Positions 39,479-49,843 of a stretch of 64,000 nt of DNA are shown one piece after another. Each line of letters opens with the position of its first letter. Within the stretch, counting starts at the first letter, position 1. The notes beneath the pieces were generated by a model that was not told the origin of the DNA, did no database searches, and worked only from the letters and a program-made list of their open reading frames with translations. The stretch is from Byssochlamys sp. IMV 00236 (Eukaryota > Ascomycota > Eurotiomycetes > Eurotiales > Thermoascaceae), in assembly GCA_001931875.2 (NCBI GenBank), contig MSJH02000808.1, forward strand, positions 248,001 through 312,000. The letters are read 5' to 3'. The translations under genes and the position numbers were made by a program.

Positions 39479-39840
39479 TATTATAAACTAGGGCTATAAT
39501 ACCTAATATTATAGATCTGCTAAGACTTAAGATAGAGGATATAGGATAATAAGATAACTAGATCTATATATAATAATTAGATTAGCTAAGTTATAGATAG
39601 AGCTATTAAGACTAAATTATCTAAATAACCTAGTAGACTAAATAAATAAATAAATAACCCCCTAGAGAAATAGAAGTTAGACAGATTAGTAATTTATTCT
39701 AATTATTACTAAACTAGACTTTTAACTTTATTATATGTATATTGCTACTCGCCTATATCTTAACCTCTTATCTTATATTCTGTTTAACTAGTTCACTAGT
39801 TACCTCCGATTAAAGAGCTTTCTTACCCTAGCTCTTTATA
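39479..39840 (+). repeat. 3' LTR of the gypsy element
   Basis: It is 362 bp, the same length as the 5' LTR and with the same ends. It is followed directly by CTAATATTAAGCAGTTA (39841-39857), the right copy of the 17-bp target duplication, after which transposon copy 1 resumes. Confidence 0.9.
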
Positions 39841-40910
39841 CTAATATTAAGCAGTTATAAAAGATAAAAGGAATATAGTAATATATAAATTAGTATAATA
39901 TTATTTTATTTATAAATTTTATTAAATTTTAATATTAAATAGCTTTTATAGCTATTAAGTATTAAAAGTTAATACCTTCCTATTATATATAATAAAGTTA
40001 ATAATATAAAGAGTTTCTAAAGCTAGCGAAGTTTAATTTTATTAAAAGTTTAATTATTTAGACTAATTTTAAAATGCTAATTATTTAGAAGGCTATTAAA
40101 CTAAGATTTAATAAAAACTTTGCCTTTAAAAATTATATATAAAAGAAGCGCTTATCCTATTATATTTATATATTTAATTATAATTATTTACTTATAATTT
40201 CTAAGTTATAAAAATAATCTCTAACTATAATATTTATTTCTAATTATAACTTTTATTATTATAATTAATCTTATAATAAAATCTATCTTATTAAAATTAT
40301 AAATATTATCTAGATTAATTCTATATTAAAGAATAATTTTTTAAATTAGATTAAACTACTCTCTAATAATCTTTAGGTTTTTATATTTTATACGCTTATA
40401 ATTATAATATCTTAAGAATTAGAATATAAAGATAAGATATTGTTTAATAAAATATATAACCTAATTTTAATTAATTAAAATAACTAGAGTAGTTCTATAT
40501 TATTTAAAAAAAAATCTGCTATTTCTTATATTATAAAGGGCTAAAAGGCCGATCTATAAAAATCTATAAAGATTATCTATTTTTAAAGAGATTCTTCTTT
40601 AATTATAATTAATTTAATCAAATTAATATAAGAAATTATATATTATTATATATTACTAAGGCAGTCCTAAAGGGTTAAATATAATATATTAAAAATATAG
40701 GCAGTAGTAAAAATATTAGAAAATTCTTAATTCTTAAAAGCCTAGATAGCTAATAAGATCTTACCCTCTTTCTCTATTAAATTTTTAGAGGATTAAGAGC
40801 GTTTTAGTAGCATAATAGGTAGTTAAATTAATTAAATGCTAATTTATAGACGCGTTTTTAGATAGGGTAGCGGGTTATATGTAGTGGCGGCTTATATGTG
40901 AATTATGTTA

Positions 40911-41558
40911 CCAAGTTCATTTGTGATGGAAAATTCAGAAATAGAAACGCTAAGTTCTCCACATGATGTATTTCTCTATATTATTTCGGGAGTGAGACTC
41001 ATGTTCCTGGGATCATATCCGGCCCTAGGATCTATAGCATAGCTTGTCAGAGATCGAGCATATATAGTAGCTTGGGTGTTTGGTCGCTGACCAAACATTG
41101 TGCCTTTTTGGCCAGATGGCGTAGTGGTAAAACCTAAGCACCCATGAACCGTCACATAGCTCCTAGGCACGCTCTTGGTCGCTCCTAGGAATCAGACTTA
41201 TCGTTCCTAGAGGACCTATAGTTCCCGGGATTGGGTAATATAGCTCCGGGGAACGAGGAGGGGGCTTTCCGAGCTTTAGTGCGTTTAGTGAGATCAGCGC
41301 TAATGGATCATGAATTCCAGGAGCATGAGGGCTTCGGAATTAACAAATAATTCCTGGAATGTATGAACTCAATTGGACCGCACATCTTGAAGATTAATCT
41401 ATTAGTGATCATACGGATCAAGCAGGATAGCTTGTGATAATGTCTACAATGTATTTTTCGACTCGTCTTCCAGTACTCCTTCTTCAGTTATATGGTATAA
41501 ACAATCTATTTTGATATAATATAGGTCAAAGAGCGTCTAAAACCCACCTTCCAATTGA
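40911..41558. other. Gap between the transposon and the first gene remnant
   Basis: Normal-composition sequence returns sharply after 40,908. There is a tRNA-like start, GGCCAGATGGCGTAGTGGT, at 41110-41128, but no matching acceptor strand, so no tRNA gene is called. The phrase TCCTAGG recurs in the stretch 41,158-41,210. No coding frame is supported. Confidence 0.4.
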
Positions 41559-41744
41559 GGAGTTTTCGCTGAGCTAAAAGCTTTCATTAAACGTAACTGG
41601 GGCTACTATGAAGCAGATCCTGATCAAGGATTTGATGCCTTCCTCGCATGGTGTATTGATATTGTCGGTGCAAAAGAAGAAAGCGCTAAAGGTCATTTTC
41701 GACACGCAGGCTTGAAGATTGAAGAAATATTAGAAAGGTCCTAG
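41559..41744 (+). pseudogene. 3' remnant of an unidentified protein gene
   Basis: A 61-codon frame has clear protein character (FAELKAFIKRNWGYYE, GFDAFLAWC, then SAKGHFRHAGLKIEEI) and ends in TAG at 41742-41744. It has no ATG of its own. A possible splice acceptor (CCAATTGAG) lies at its left edge, but no upstream exon was found before the transposon 640 bp away. It looks like the last exon of a gene whose 5' part has been lost. The family is not recognised. Confidence 0.5.
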
Positions 41745-41813
41745 ATGCAGCCTTGGTTGAAATCGATTTCCCGCGCAGACTCTCCACAGAACAGACCGCT
41801 TGTCGTGGGCCAT

Positions 41814-42039
41814 TTACTCATTAAACCAAGGGTCATCTAGAACTTGTCTAGCTGACGCCCTTGCTGACGGTTCAAACTGCAATAACTTTCCGATGATTTG
41901 CCCCAGCCTCGTGATATCTTCTCTGGTGAGATCGGGACTCCGTGGGCCATCAAAGTACACTTCTTCTAGCCATTCCTGCAAGTTGGGCCTGTACTTTCTA
42001 TGATTCTGCCGTCTCCTGCGTTCACACGCATACGCTGTA
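41814..42039 (-). pseudogene. C-terminal remnant of a eukaryotic-type protein kinase
   Basis: The minus frame begins after a good acceptor (TTCTTACAG) and ends in TAA at 41814. It contains YFDGPRSPDLTREDI, then FEPSARASARQVLDDPWF, the pattern of the last subdomains of SRPK-like or related fungal kinases. The N-lobe and catalytic loop are missing, and only about 330 bp of non-kinase sequence separates it from the crpA-type gene. It is a fragment of a lost gene, probably non-functional. The stretch 42,040-42,369 holds nothing else I can support. Confidence 0.6.
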
Positions 42040-42369
42040 CTGTAAGAAGAGACTAATCAAACCCAACGTGGCCGAAGTAGTGACAGCGTCGTTCCAGCGA
42101 GAATACAAAATAGTTATATAATTACTTCTTCAGCGGTGAGAATGAAGCTGAGAATGGAACGGATTGAGTTGAGGCTTCCTTGGAGGAGTCTTCTCTAACA
42201 TGAGGCAGATTATCGATAACGACAGGATTGCAGCATTCTGCGATTGCGATTCGAAACTGAATATGACAGATGTCGCGTTCCATCTTCAAAGCGACGATTC
42301 CAGTTAGGCATAAACGAGAGTTTGTGGGACTTCAGTGGTGGTCACTCGTGCAATAATGGTGCTCTGTGC

Positions 42370-45300
42370 CTAGAACTTCGACCAGCGCAGAAGCAGCGCA
42401 GCAGCAATGACTGGCAACACACTCACCAACTCTCCCAGTCCCGCAAACTCTGGGGGAATTCTGGCATTGACAAAAGCACCCGCAGCGAGAAGGACTGCAA
42501 AGGTATTGTATACGAAGCTCCATATAAAGTTGAACTTGATGCGGTTGACAGATTTCCGACTGGCGTCCATCATGGTGGGGATACCAGCCAGAAAAGGCCG
42601 CATGAGAACCACGTCCGCGGCGGATTGCGCGACATCTGTGCCTTCGTTCATGTGGACGCCAATCGTAGCCTGTGCGAGAGCAACAGCATCGTTCGTGCCG
42701 TCACCGCAGAAAACAACAACCGGTTCCTTACAATCTATGCGAGTACGGAGGAGTGTCTGGATATAGTCCTTCTTGTCGGCGGGCGAGCTTCGAGAACGCA
42801 CTTGACCGCCAGGAATGCTAAGCTTGGACGCCAAAGACCGAACAGCTCCGTCATCGTCGCCAGAAACGACATGTACCGAGACGCCACGCCTGTGTAAGGT
42901 CTCAATCGTTCCCGCAGCGTCAGGTCGAAGCTCATCTTCAAGACCATAGACCGCCTGTAACGCATTGTCGATAGTAAAGCAGAAGACAGTGTACCCTTGA
43001 GCAAGCATTGGCTGAACAACTTCATTTTCCGATAAATTCAGCCAGCGAGAATTGCCTGCTCGAAGTTTCCGGCCACCAAAGGTGGTTTCAACACCTTTGC
43101 CAGTAAGGCTCTTGGGCTCAGGAACAGTCGAAGCCGTAACTCCGGCATCCTTGAGGTGAGCAGCCACAGAAACTGAGACTGGATGTCGGTTGTTCTCGAT
43201 GAGGCCTAGAAGAAGCGGGAGCTTGTCCACGTTGGCGCACTCCGTCGTTACGACAGAAAGCTTTCCCCGAGTCAAGGTCCCAGTCTTGTCAAACACGACG
43301 TGCGACGTCTTATGAGCCACTTCAATAGCATCTGATGACTTGAAGATGATACCTCTTTCCGCCGCGACTCCGCTGGCAATCACAATGACCATAGGAACAG
43401 CCAGTCCAATGGCGCAGGGGCAAGAAACAATGAGGACAGTAATGGCATAGGTGATGGCCTGAATTGTAGCTTCGGATCCATCATATCCACGAACAGTCAT
43501 GCCTACTGCAACCCAGATGACGAACGTGATGATTGTCAATGCCAGCACAACCGGGACGAAGTAGGACGCTACCCGGTCTGCGAGATCCTGCAGCTTAGGT
43601 TTCGACAGTTTGGCCTCATCGACCATCGCAGCAATGGCATTGATAGTGTTATCGCTAGGCAAGCGGTTCAGTCGAACAGTCATAACTCCAGAGCCATTGA
43701 CAGACCCAGCAACCACCACAGACTTGGGATATTTCTCTACTGGTCTAGATTCACCAGTGAGCATAGACTCGTCAACCTCAGACGACCCATTGATGACAGT
43801 GCCGTCTGTCGGGATTCTGGTGTCAGGGAGAACTTTGAAGGTGTCGCCGTATTGAAGAAGTCGGGCGTCAATCTCACGTTCCGTTCCGCTCTTTTGGTCG
43901 ACAAGGATAGCTGTCGATGCCTGAAGTGACCGGATAGAAATAGATTCAACAGCTCTCTGACGAGCGAGAGCGGCAACCCATCGACCAACCATGATCAAGG
44001 TGACTAAGAGAGTGCTCGTTTCAAAGAATTGACCAGTCGAAAGGGGCTGCTCTGCAATGAGGTACCCAAAGGAGACCACCGAGAATATGTAGGCAGCACT
44101 GGTGCTCAAGACGATCAAGAGGTCCATCTCGATAACCCTCGAGAAAATGAGAGCCTTCAGGGCCTTAGGATAGAAAGGCCCTGCTATGACAACTTGAACA
44201 ATCGTGGCCAATGTGAGTGAAGCCGATGAATATGCCACCTCCCCGTCAGGAAGCGAAGCCCATGCCATGACTAGGACCGGAATCGTTAAGACAGCGGAGA
44301 GAAGCGTCATGTATCCGACATGACGAACATGCTTGCTGCCAGCCTCCAGCGAAGGGTCGCCACGTGGAGGAGCAAGTTCAATTGGCGGACCCCAAATCTT
44401 GGAGAGTTCTCGAGCTCCCACGATATTCGGATCAAACGCAACTCGCACAGTATGCTTGTCTACAGGTGCCATGTCGAGAACTCCGTCCGGCCACGTCTGA
44501 CTAATGAAATTCGAGGGCTCATCAGGGACAATAAGATCTAGGCTAGATCCCTGGTTCTGGACTCTTTTGCACTTAAATTCAGTGGTTCGCTCCAGATGTT
44601 TCATGACTTCCTCAACTGAGCTAAGGCGCAGATCAATGTTGAACTCGGCTCGTGAGAGAACCAGACTGGTTTTCAGGTCTTTGACGGCGGGGAGAGTATC
44701 CAAGGTTCGGCTAAGCTTTGTCTCGCAACCAGTACAAGTCATGCCAGAAATGCTGAGGACAACATGTTCCTTGCCGGTACTCTGATTCTCTATGTCGGTG
44801 ATAGCCTGAATCGAGGCTTCCTCAATCTCTAAACCAGGGTCGGGCACAGCAGAAGAGCAGCAAGCATCAGTGCAAGAGCCTTGGGGGTTGGCCGGCTGCT
44901 TTTCTGTGCAGCGAGAATCTGCGCAACTAACGATATCCTGCTTCGGTGGCTTACAGCAAGAGCCAGAGGAGGCGGCGTTAGGTAGCTGTTTGCTAATCGT
45001 GTTCTTAGCTGTTCCACAAAAAGACCCTGCACACCCACTAGTTAGAGGTTCAACAACGGATCCGACCTTCGAACAGCATAGGTCCGCATAAACGCTCTTG
45101 GTGTTATTGTCTTTGACACGCTGGTCTCTGGGACAGCAAGATCCGGGGCAGCTGACATCGGGCTTTTCGAGGGAGTAGCAAGACTTGGCACAGTTATCCT
45201 TAACTAATGGAGCCGTGGTGGGAGTGTCCTCAGAGCAGCACGGCTCCGGGCACTTGCTTTTGACAGAAGGCTCTTTGGCGGGCTTGTCCTTCGAACACAA

Positions 45301-46040
45301 AGCGACAACACAGGCATGGGCGGACGCCTTCTCGACAGACCTGGTGCTTTCACGAGAGCCCCTTCGCAGGCGAGAACGGTTCTGCGCGGCCTGGTCCTTG
45401 GTGACTGAGCCGTTGCTGCAGGAATTCAGTGAAATGCGAAAGGAGCGAGCAGACGACTTCTTAGAGCACTGCTTCCCGTCCAGTGACTGTCGGTCGCGAA
45501 TTTCACAGCAGGTTTCCTGGCCAAGAGCAATAAGAGCGCGGCAGATACATCCCAGAGCCTGTAGAGTAGCGCCGTAGCGGTCGAGGGCAGAGAGACTATG
45601 TTGGTTGCATGCCTTGTGGTCGGTAGCTCCACCGCAAGCTGAAAGGGAGTTAGCAATCTTTGAATGCCATTCTCAAAGGGCGGACACTCACTGTTTGGCT
45701 GACTGTTTGGGCCGGGGGCAGCCATAGCACTCATCTCGCATTCCCGCATAGCCAAGCGGTCAAGGCAAGACGTGTCGCAGCATGGGCTGACTTTGCCACG
45801 GCAGCAGTCAGGCGCGTCGGTATGATTCTCGGATTTGTTGTCCGCACATTTTTCAGGAGAGCAGCAATCATCCAGTTTTTCCGGGGCGGGCGTTTTCTGA
45901 CCCGGGGCCGGGGTGTGCTCAGTGTCGTCGCTATCGCAGCAAGAATCCTGGCAACTGCTCGGCTTCTCACTTGGAGCCGCGAGTGCCGTAACATTGGGCT
46001 CAGGGGCCGGAGTCGGTAGGCCGCAATAGTCGCCTTCCAT
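42370..46040 (-). CDS. crpA: Copper-exporting P1B-type ATPase with cysteine-rich N-terminus (CrpA type)
   Basis: There are two exons, 46040-45692 and 45638-42370 (1205 aa), with a 53-nt intron. The first 390 residues carry many CC/CxxC/CCS clusters, likely Cu(I)-binding. One HMA domain follows (GMTCTGC, about residues 405-480). The ATPase core then shows TGES (MLTGESRPV), the metal-site CPC (SCPCAIGL), DKTGTLT, the HP motif (NRHPVSVS) and [10 protein letters not shown]. It pumps Cu+ (perhaps also Ag+ or Cd2+) across the plasma membrane as a detoxification pump; Aspergillus CrpA is the known relative. The gene is intact although it sits between two copies of a degraded transposon and beside gene remnants. 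Copper-responsive control is expected from the family, but I did not identify binding sites. Confidence 0.93.
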
Positions 46041-46598
46041 CGTTGAAGTCAGCGTTCGCTTTCAGTCCAATTTGTGTGAATTTGAGGTGTTGGTCAAGTT
46101 GAGTTTTCGGAAATCGTATCAGCCTGTCGGTTTCCCCTTGGACATGCCAGCACGTGAATGGTTCGAGTCCCCCTGGCCAATCACATCCACGGCGGCTACC
46201 TAGCGTTGGAGATTGACGATACCAGCCTCCTCAACTGTTTGTCTTTGGGCTATGGGCTTAATCGGCCGCCTGTAAACCTTTTCATGCACATTGACAAATC
46301 GAGTTTTTCGGATTCTGTTAGAAATGGTATCGATAGTTATGCTGGCGTGCGCTCGATACTTGGACGAGATCGTGGGAGTGGGGTTTATCTTTGAAGAAGC
46401 AGTGCATGTGACCACGGCAGTCCAACCACAAATACGCTGACTAATATGGGGTAGTACAACCGGGCCTAGCTGCCATCTGGGAGATCCTATGATCCGAAAT
46501 ACCGTTTAAATCCCGTATTGCGACCGTTGTAATTCGGTATTTCATTATACTACAGATTCCTACAACAATCGAGTAAACACGGTATTATAAGGAATCGG
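46041..46598. other. Upstream region of the copper ATPase gene
   Basis: This 558-bp promoter region carries no gene. A T-arm-like GGTTCGAGTCCCCCTGGCCA lies at 46159-46178, but its stem does not pair and no 5' half is present, so it is not called a tRNA. The DNA transposon copy 2 begins at 46,601. Confidence 0.45.
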
Positions 46599-46600
46599 TA

Positions 46601-48479
46601 ACGTAATTCACATATGAGCCGCTACTATATACGACCCGCCACCCTATTTAATAATCTAGTTTTTAAATATATTTATCTTAACTATAATACTATTAAATTA
46701 AATTAATTAATTAAATAGTCTATCTAGATATATTTCTCTTCTATACCCTAATAATCTATATATTCTATACCCTCAAGGAAGGCGCGTATATAATTAAATA
46801 GTCAATTCTCTAGGTATACTAGGGCTAAAGAGAGATATTTTAATTACTTCTTATTATTATATAATTAATATAAATATTTTTTAAATAAAAAGGCCTTTTT
46901 CAGCGAGTATCTATTTTCTAAATTAGGTTTATTTTTATTTTTTTTTTTTATTTTTATTCTATAATTTCTTATTTTTTTTTATTAATAGAATAGTATTATA
47001 TATTATAATTTAATAGCCTTTAATAAATTAGTTTAATATATATTTAAAAGGACTTATTAGGCTTTAAGATTATATATAAAATAAAGTATTAATTAATAAA
47101 GCTTATTAATATAGATCTTTCCTAATAATAAAGATTTTTAGTATAAAATTTTAGCTTAAATTATTACCCTAGCTTAAAGGGGGAGGTAAGTATTTAAAGC
47201 TAAATATTTAGCTTTAAAAATACTTAATTAGATAAAAAGGATATTAAACTAGCTATTAAAAAGTTATTTTTAATTATCTCTAATTTAAAAGCTTTAATTT
47301 ATATAATAAAATATATTTTAAAAAAGTTAAGTTTATTAATATAGTTAATCCTATATTATATTTTTATTTTAACTAACTAACTATATATATATTTTAAGAT
47401 TATAAAACAGCCAATATTAAGTAATTATAAAAGATAAGAAGAATATAATAGTATATAAATTAATATAATATTATTTTACTTATAAATTTTATTAAATTTT
47501 AATATTAAATAGCTTCTATAGCTATTAAATATTAAAAGTTAATACCTTCCTATTATATATAATAAAGTTAATAATATAAAGAGTTTCTAAAGCTAGTAAA
47601 GTCTAATTTTATTAAAAGTCTAATTATTTAGACTAATTTTAAAATGCTAATTATCTAAAAGACTATTAAACTAAAATTTAATAAAGACTTTACCTTTAAA
47701 AATTATATATAGAGGAAGCGCCTATCTTATTATATTTATATATTTAATTATAATTATCTACTTATAATTTTTAAGTTATAAAAGTAATTTCTAACTATAA
47801 TATTTATTTTTAGTTATAACTTTTATTATTATAATTAATCTTATAATAAAACTTATCTTATTAAAGTTATAAATATTATTTAAATTAATTTTATACTAAA
47901 AAATAATTTTTTAAACTAGATTAAACTACTCTTTAATAATCTTTAAGTCTTTATATTTTGCGCACTTATAATTATAATATCTTAAAAATTAAGATATAAG
48001 AGTAGGGTGCTATTTAATAAAATATATAATCTAATTTTAGCTAACTAAAATAATTAGGATAATTCTATATTATTTAAAAAGAAGATCTATTATTTCTTAT
48101 ATTATAAAGGGCTAGGGGGCTAATCTATAAAAATCTATAAAGATTATCTATTTTTAAAGAGATTTCTCTTTAATTATAGTTAATTTAATTAAGTTAATAT
48201 AAGAAGTTGCATATTATTATATACTACTAAGGCGGTCCTAAAGGGTTAAATATAATATATTAAAAATACAGGCAGTAATAGAAATATTAGAAAATTTTTA
48301 ATTCTTAAAAGTCTAGATAGCTAATAAGATCCTACCCTTTTTCTTTATTAAATCTTTAAAGGATTAAGAGCATTTTAATAGTATAGTAGGTGGTTAAATT
48401 AACTAAATACTAATTTATAGACGCATTTTTAGATAAGATAGTGGGTCGTATATAGTGGCGGCTCATATGTGAATTATGT
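46601..48479 (-). mobile_element. RIP-degraded Fot1/pogo-type DNA transposon, copy 2 (uninterrupted)
   Basis: This 1879-bp element has imperfect inverted ends of about 40 bp (left ACGTAATTCACATATGAGCC, right read inward ACATAATTCACATATGAGCC) and is flanked by TA (46599-46600, 48480-48481). On the minus strand, near 47,380-47,445, a degraded frame reads SSYLL-x-LLNIGCF, recognisable as the pogo/Fot1 DDE transposase motif around LLQPLD(V/I)GCF. Length, TIR size and TA target agree with the Fot1/Pot2 group. Extreme AT bias and stops show RIP. It shares the whole of copy 1 except the nested gypsy element, so it serves as the empty-site reference. Confidence 0.85.
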
Positions 48480-48954
48480 TACGGGTATCTATGTACATAC
48501 TTAGTAGCATGCAGCCATATGCAACAGGCTATTATTGGAGGTGAATAGTTCGTCTCCTACTTTTAACTCTCGCGGGTGCTAGCTGGGACTTTATTTCGGC
48601 ATTGAATGAGATTATGAGGGGGTTTTTTGCCCGAAATTTAAGTCATCACCTATTACACTATACTAAGTCTGAATAAAGTGGTGTGCAAGCAATGTATTTT
48701 GTGGAGAAATGGAGCCATCCTTTACTATCACCCTCTTTGCTATTTCTCATACTTGTAGCAATTTGCTCAATAGCAACTGAATGTAAGCAGATGTTGTACC
48801 CGATTATAAGCGCCAGTACTAATAAAATTCGCAGTATTCGACTCGTCTCAAGCTATGACACCAGACCTCCTGGGTGTCCAAATGTAGCTGGAGAAGAGAG
48901 AGCTTCTGGAATTCACCTTTAAGGCAGAAATTCTCTTGTGCCACTTCAATGTAA

Positions 48955-49714
48955 TCAAGTATAGGTACTGCATGCCCTGAAGTCCTTTCCATAGCTTTCT
49001 GAAGGATGAACAACCATCCCACAAAGACTAAAGAAATGTAAGTGCCCATTTTACTACCATGTATCGAATTCGAAGATCTCTATGTCAGGGAATCAGTACT
49101 TACGTAGCTGATTTTATCGTTTGTGTTTTTTTTCCTTCTGTCTTTGTCGTTGTTGTGACCGCATAGACCGCCCGAAATGCGTCAGGTTTCCCGCCTTTAT
49201 ACGGTACCGTAGTGTGGTAATCAGGAACCGGATACTCAGATAACGCATTACCACAGCCATCTGGTAAGCTGGTGAGTACAGGCCCGTGATTGTAAAATCT
49301 CTTTGGATAAATAGCAGTCGACGTTTCTTTTGATATTCTGTTATTACTGGTTTTGGTAACTGTCCAAACATAGCCTAGGTATTTAATCAGCTTCATTTTT
49401 TTTTAATCCTTCAATCTATATTTACTCACTTGCTGGTTTTGAAGTAGGCAGAGAAAAGGCGTAGTTAATTCCGCTTGTAGCCCTGGATCCAGGTATCGTA
49501 GCAACCCTTTTGCCAGCTAGAAGCTATGAGAGGTCTTTTCCTATGTGACATGTAAGAGGAAAAAAGAATATGTCTTACAATTACAACGGAAACTCGTAAA
49601 TGAGACTGCTGCCGCCGGCGCTGCTTCGGCTGGCATAGGCTCGAGAATTATTTGTTGCGCCATTGTAGTCAAACCGGCAAATAAGGGAAGACAATAAAAG
49701 AGAAAGAACCTCAT
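48955..49714 (-). CDS. Secreted RNase N1/T1-fold protein with altered active-site position
   Basis: There are four exons: 49714-49579, 49516-49430, 49359-49104 and 49027-48955 (183 aa). A signal peptide is clear (MRFFLFYCLPLFAGLTTMAQ). The microbial ribonuclease fold is seen from YPKRFYN, then LSEYP (catalytic-type Glu), PYKGGKPDAFRAVY (Arg) and LCGMVVHPSE (His), with Cys near the ends of the domain (LCGM and FRACSTY). In the family the first motif is usually YPH, so the usual first active-site histidine is replaced by lysine here. The protein is longer than minimal guanyl RNases. Introns of 62, 70 and 76 nt all have GT-AG ends. It may be a secreted nuclease, effector-like protein or one that has lost activity. 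It starts 475 bp from transposon copy 2. Confidence 0.72.
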
Positions 49715-49835
49715 AATGGAAGTCTTGTGTGAGTTTGATTTTCCTTGGTAAGTTTGATGTGAAGCCGATAGTCTGGGATCCTCTAAGTAGAAAGTCTAGT
49801 AAATTGAGTAATGTAAAAGTCGTGGATGGAAACCA

Positions 49836-49843
49836 ATTTTATA
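49836..49843 (-). promoter_or_regulatory. TATA box of the RNase-like gene
   Basis: The minus strand reads TATAAAAT about 120 nt upstream of the start codon at 49714, a plausible core promoter position. Confidence 0.4.

Larger units (their letters stand above)
32389..39840 (+). mobile_element. RIP-degraded Ty3/Gypsy chromovirus (LTR retrotransposon)
   Basis: A 7452-bp element with two 362-bp LTRs lies inside copy 1 of the DNA transposon. Reading plus and allowing for RIP stops and G-to-A/C-to-T changes, a pol order is visible. Reverse transcriptase lies at about 34,900-35,400 (AYINIALRGLL, then YLNNILIF in place of the YLDDILIF type active site). RNase H is at about 35,560-35,800, integrase with a CxxC pattern and core at about 36,400-36,800, and a C-terminal chromodomain at about 37,390-37,510. 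The chromodomain places it among the chromoviruses. Reading frames are riddled with TAA/TAG, so it is inactive. A G-rich polypurine tract (AAAGGGGGGAG) precedes the 3' LTR. Confidence 0.88.
31564..40908 (-). mobile_element. RIP-degraded Fot1/pogo-type DNA transposon, copy 1, split by a nested retrotransposon
   Basis: The ends are inverted repeats: the left end begins ACGTAATTCACATACGAGCC and the right end, read inward on minus, begins ACATAATTCACATATAAGCC. Each end is flanked by TA (31562-31563 and 40909-40910), as expected for Tc1/mariner-superfamily insertion. Without the nested element the unit would be about 1.9 kb, matching copy 2 and the size of fungal Fot1/Pot2 elements. The two halves are 31564-32388 and 39841-40908. 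The sequence is extremely AT-rich and no open frame above 60 codons survives across about 9.8 kb, as RIP would cause. Confidence 0.85.

Noticed and set aside
41110..41180. tRNA-like start GGCCAGATGGCGTAGTGGT
   Set aside because: No T-arm or acceptor partner within 100 bp. A T-arm-like piece at 46,159 ends in CTGGCC, but it is 5 kb away and its own stem does not pair, so a split tRNA is not supported.
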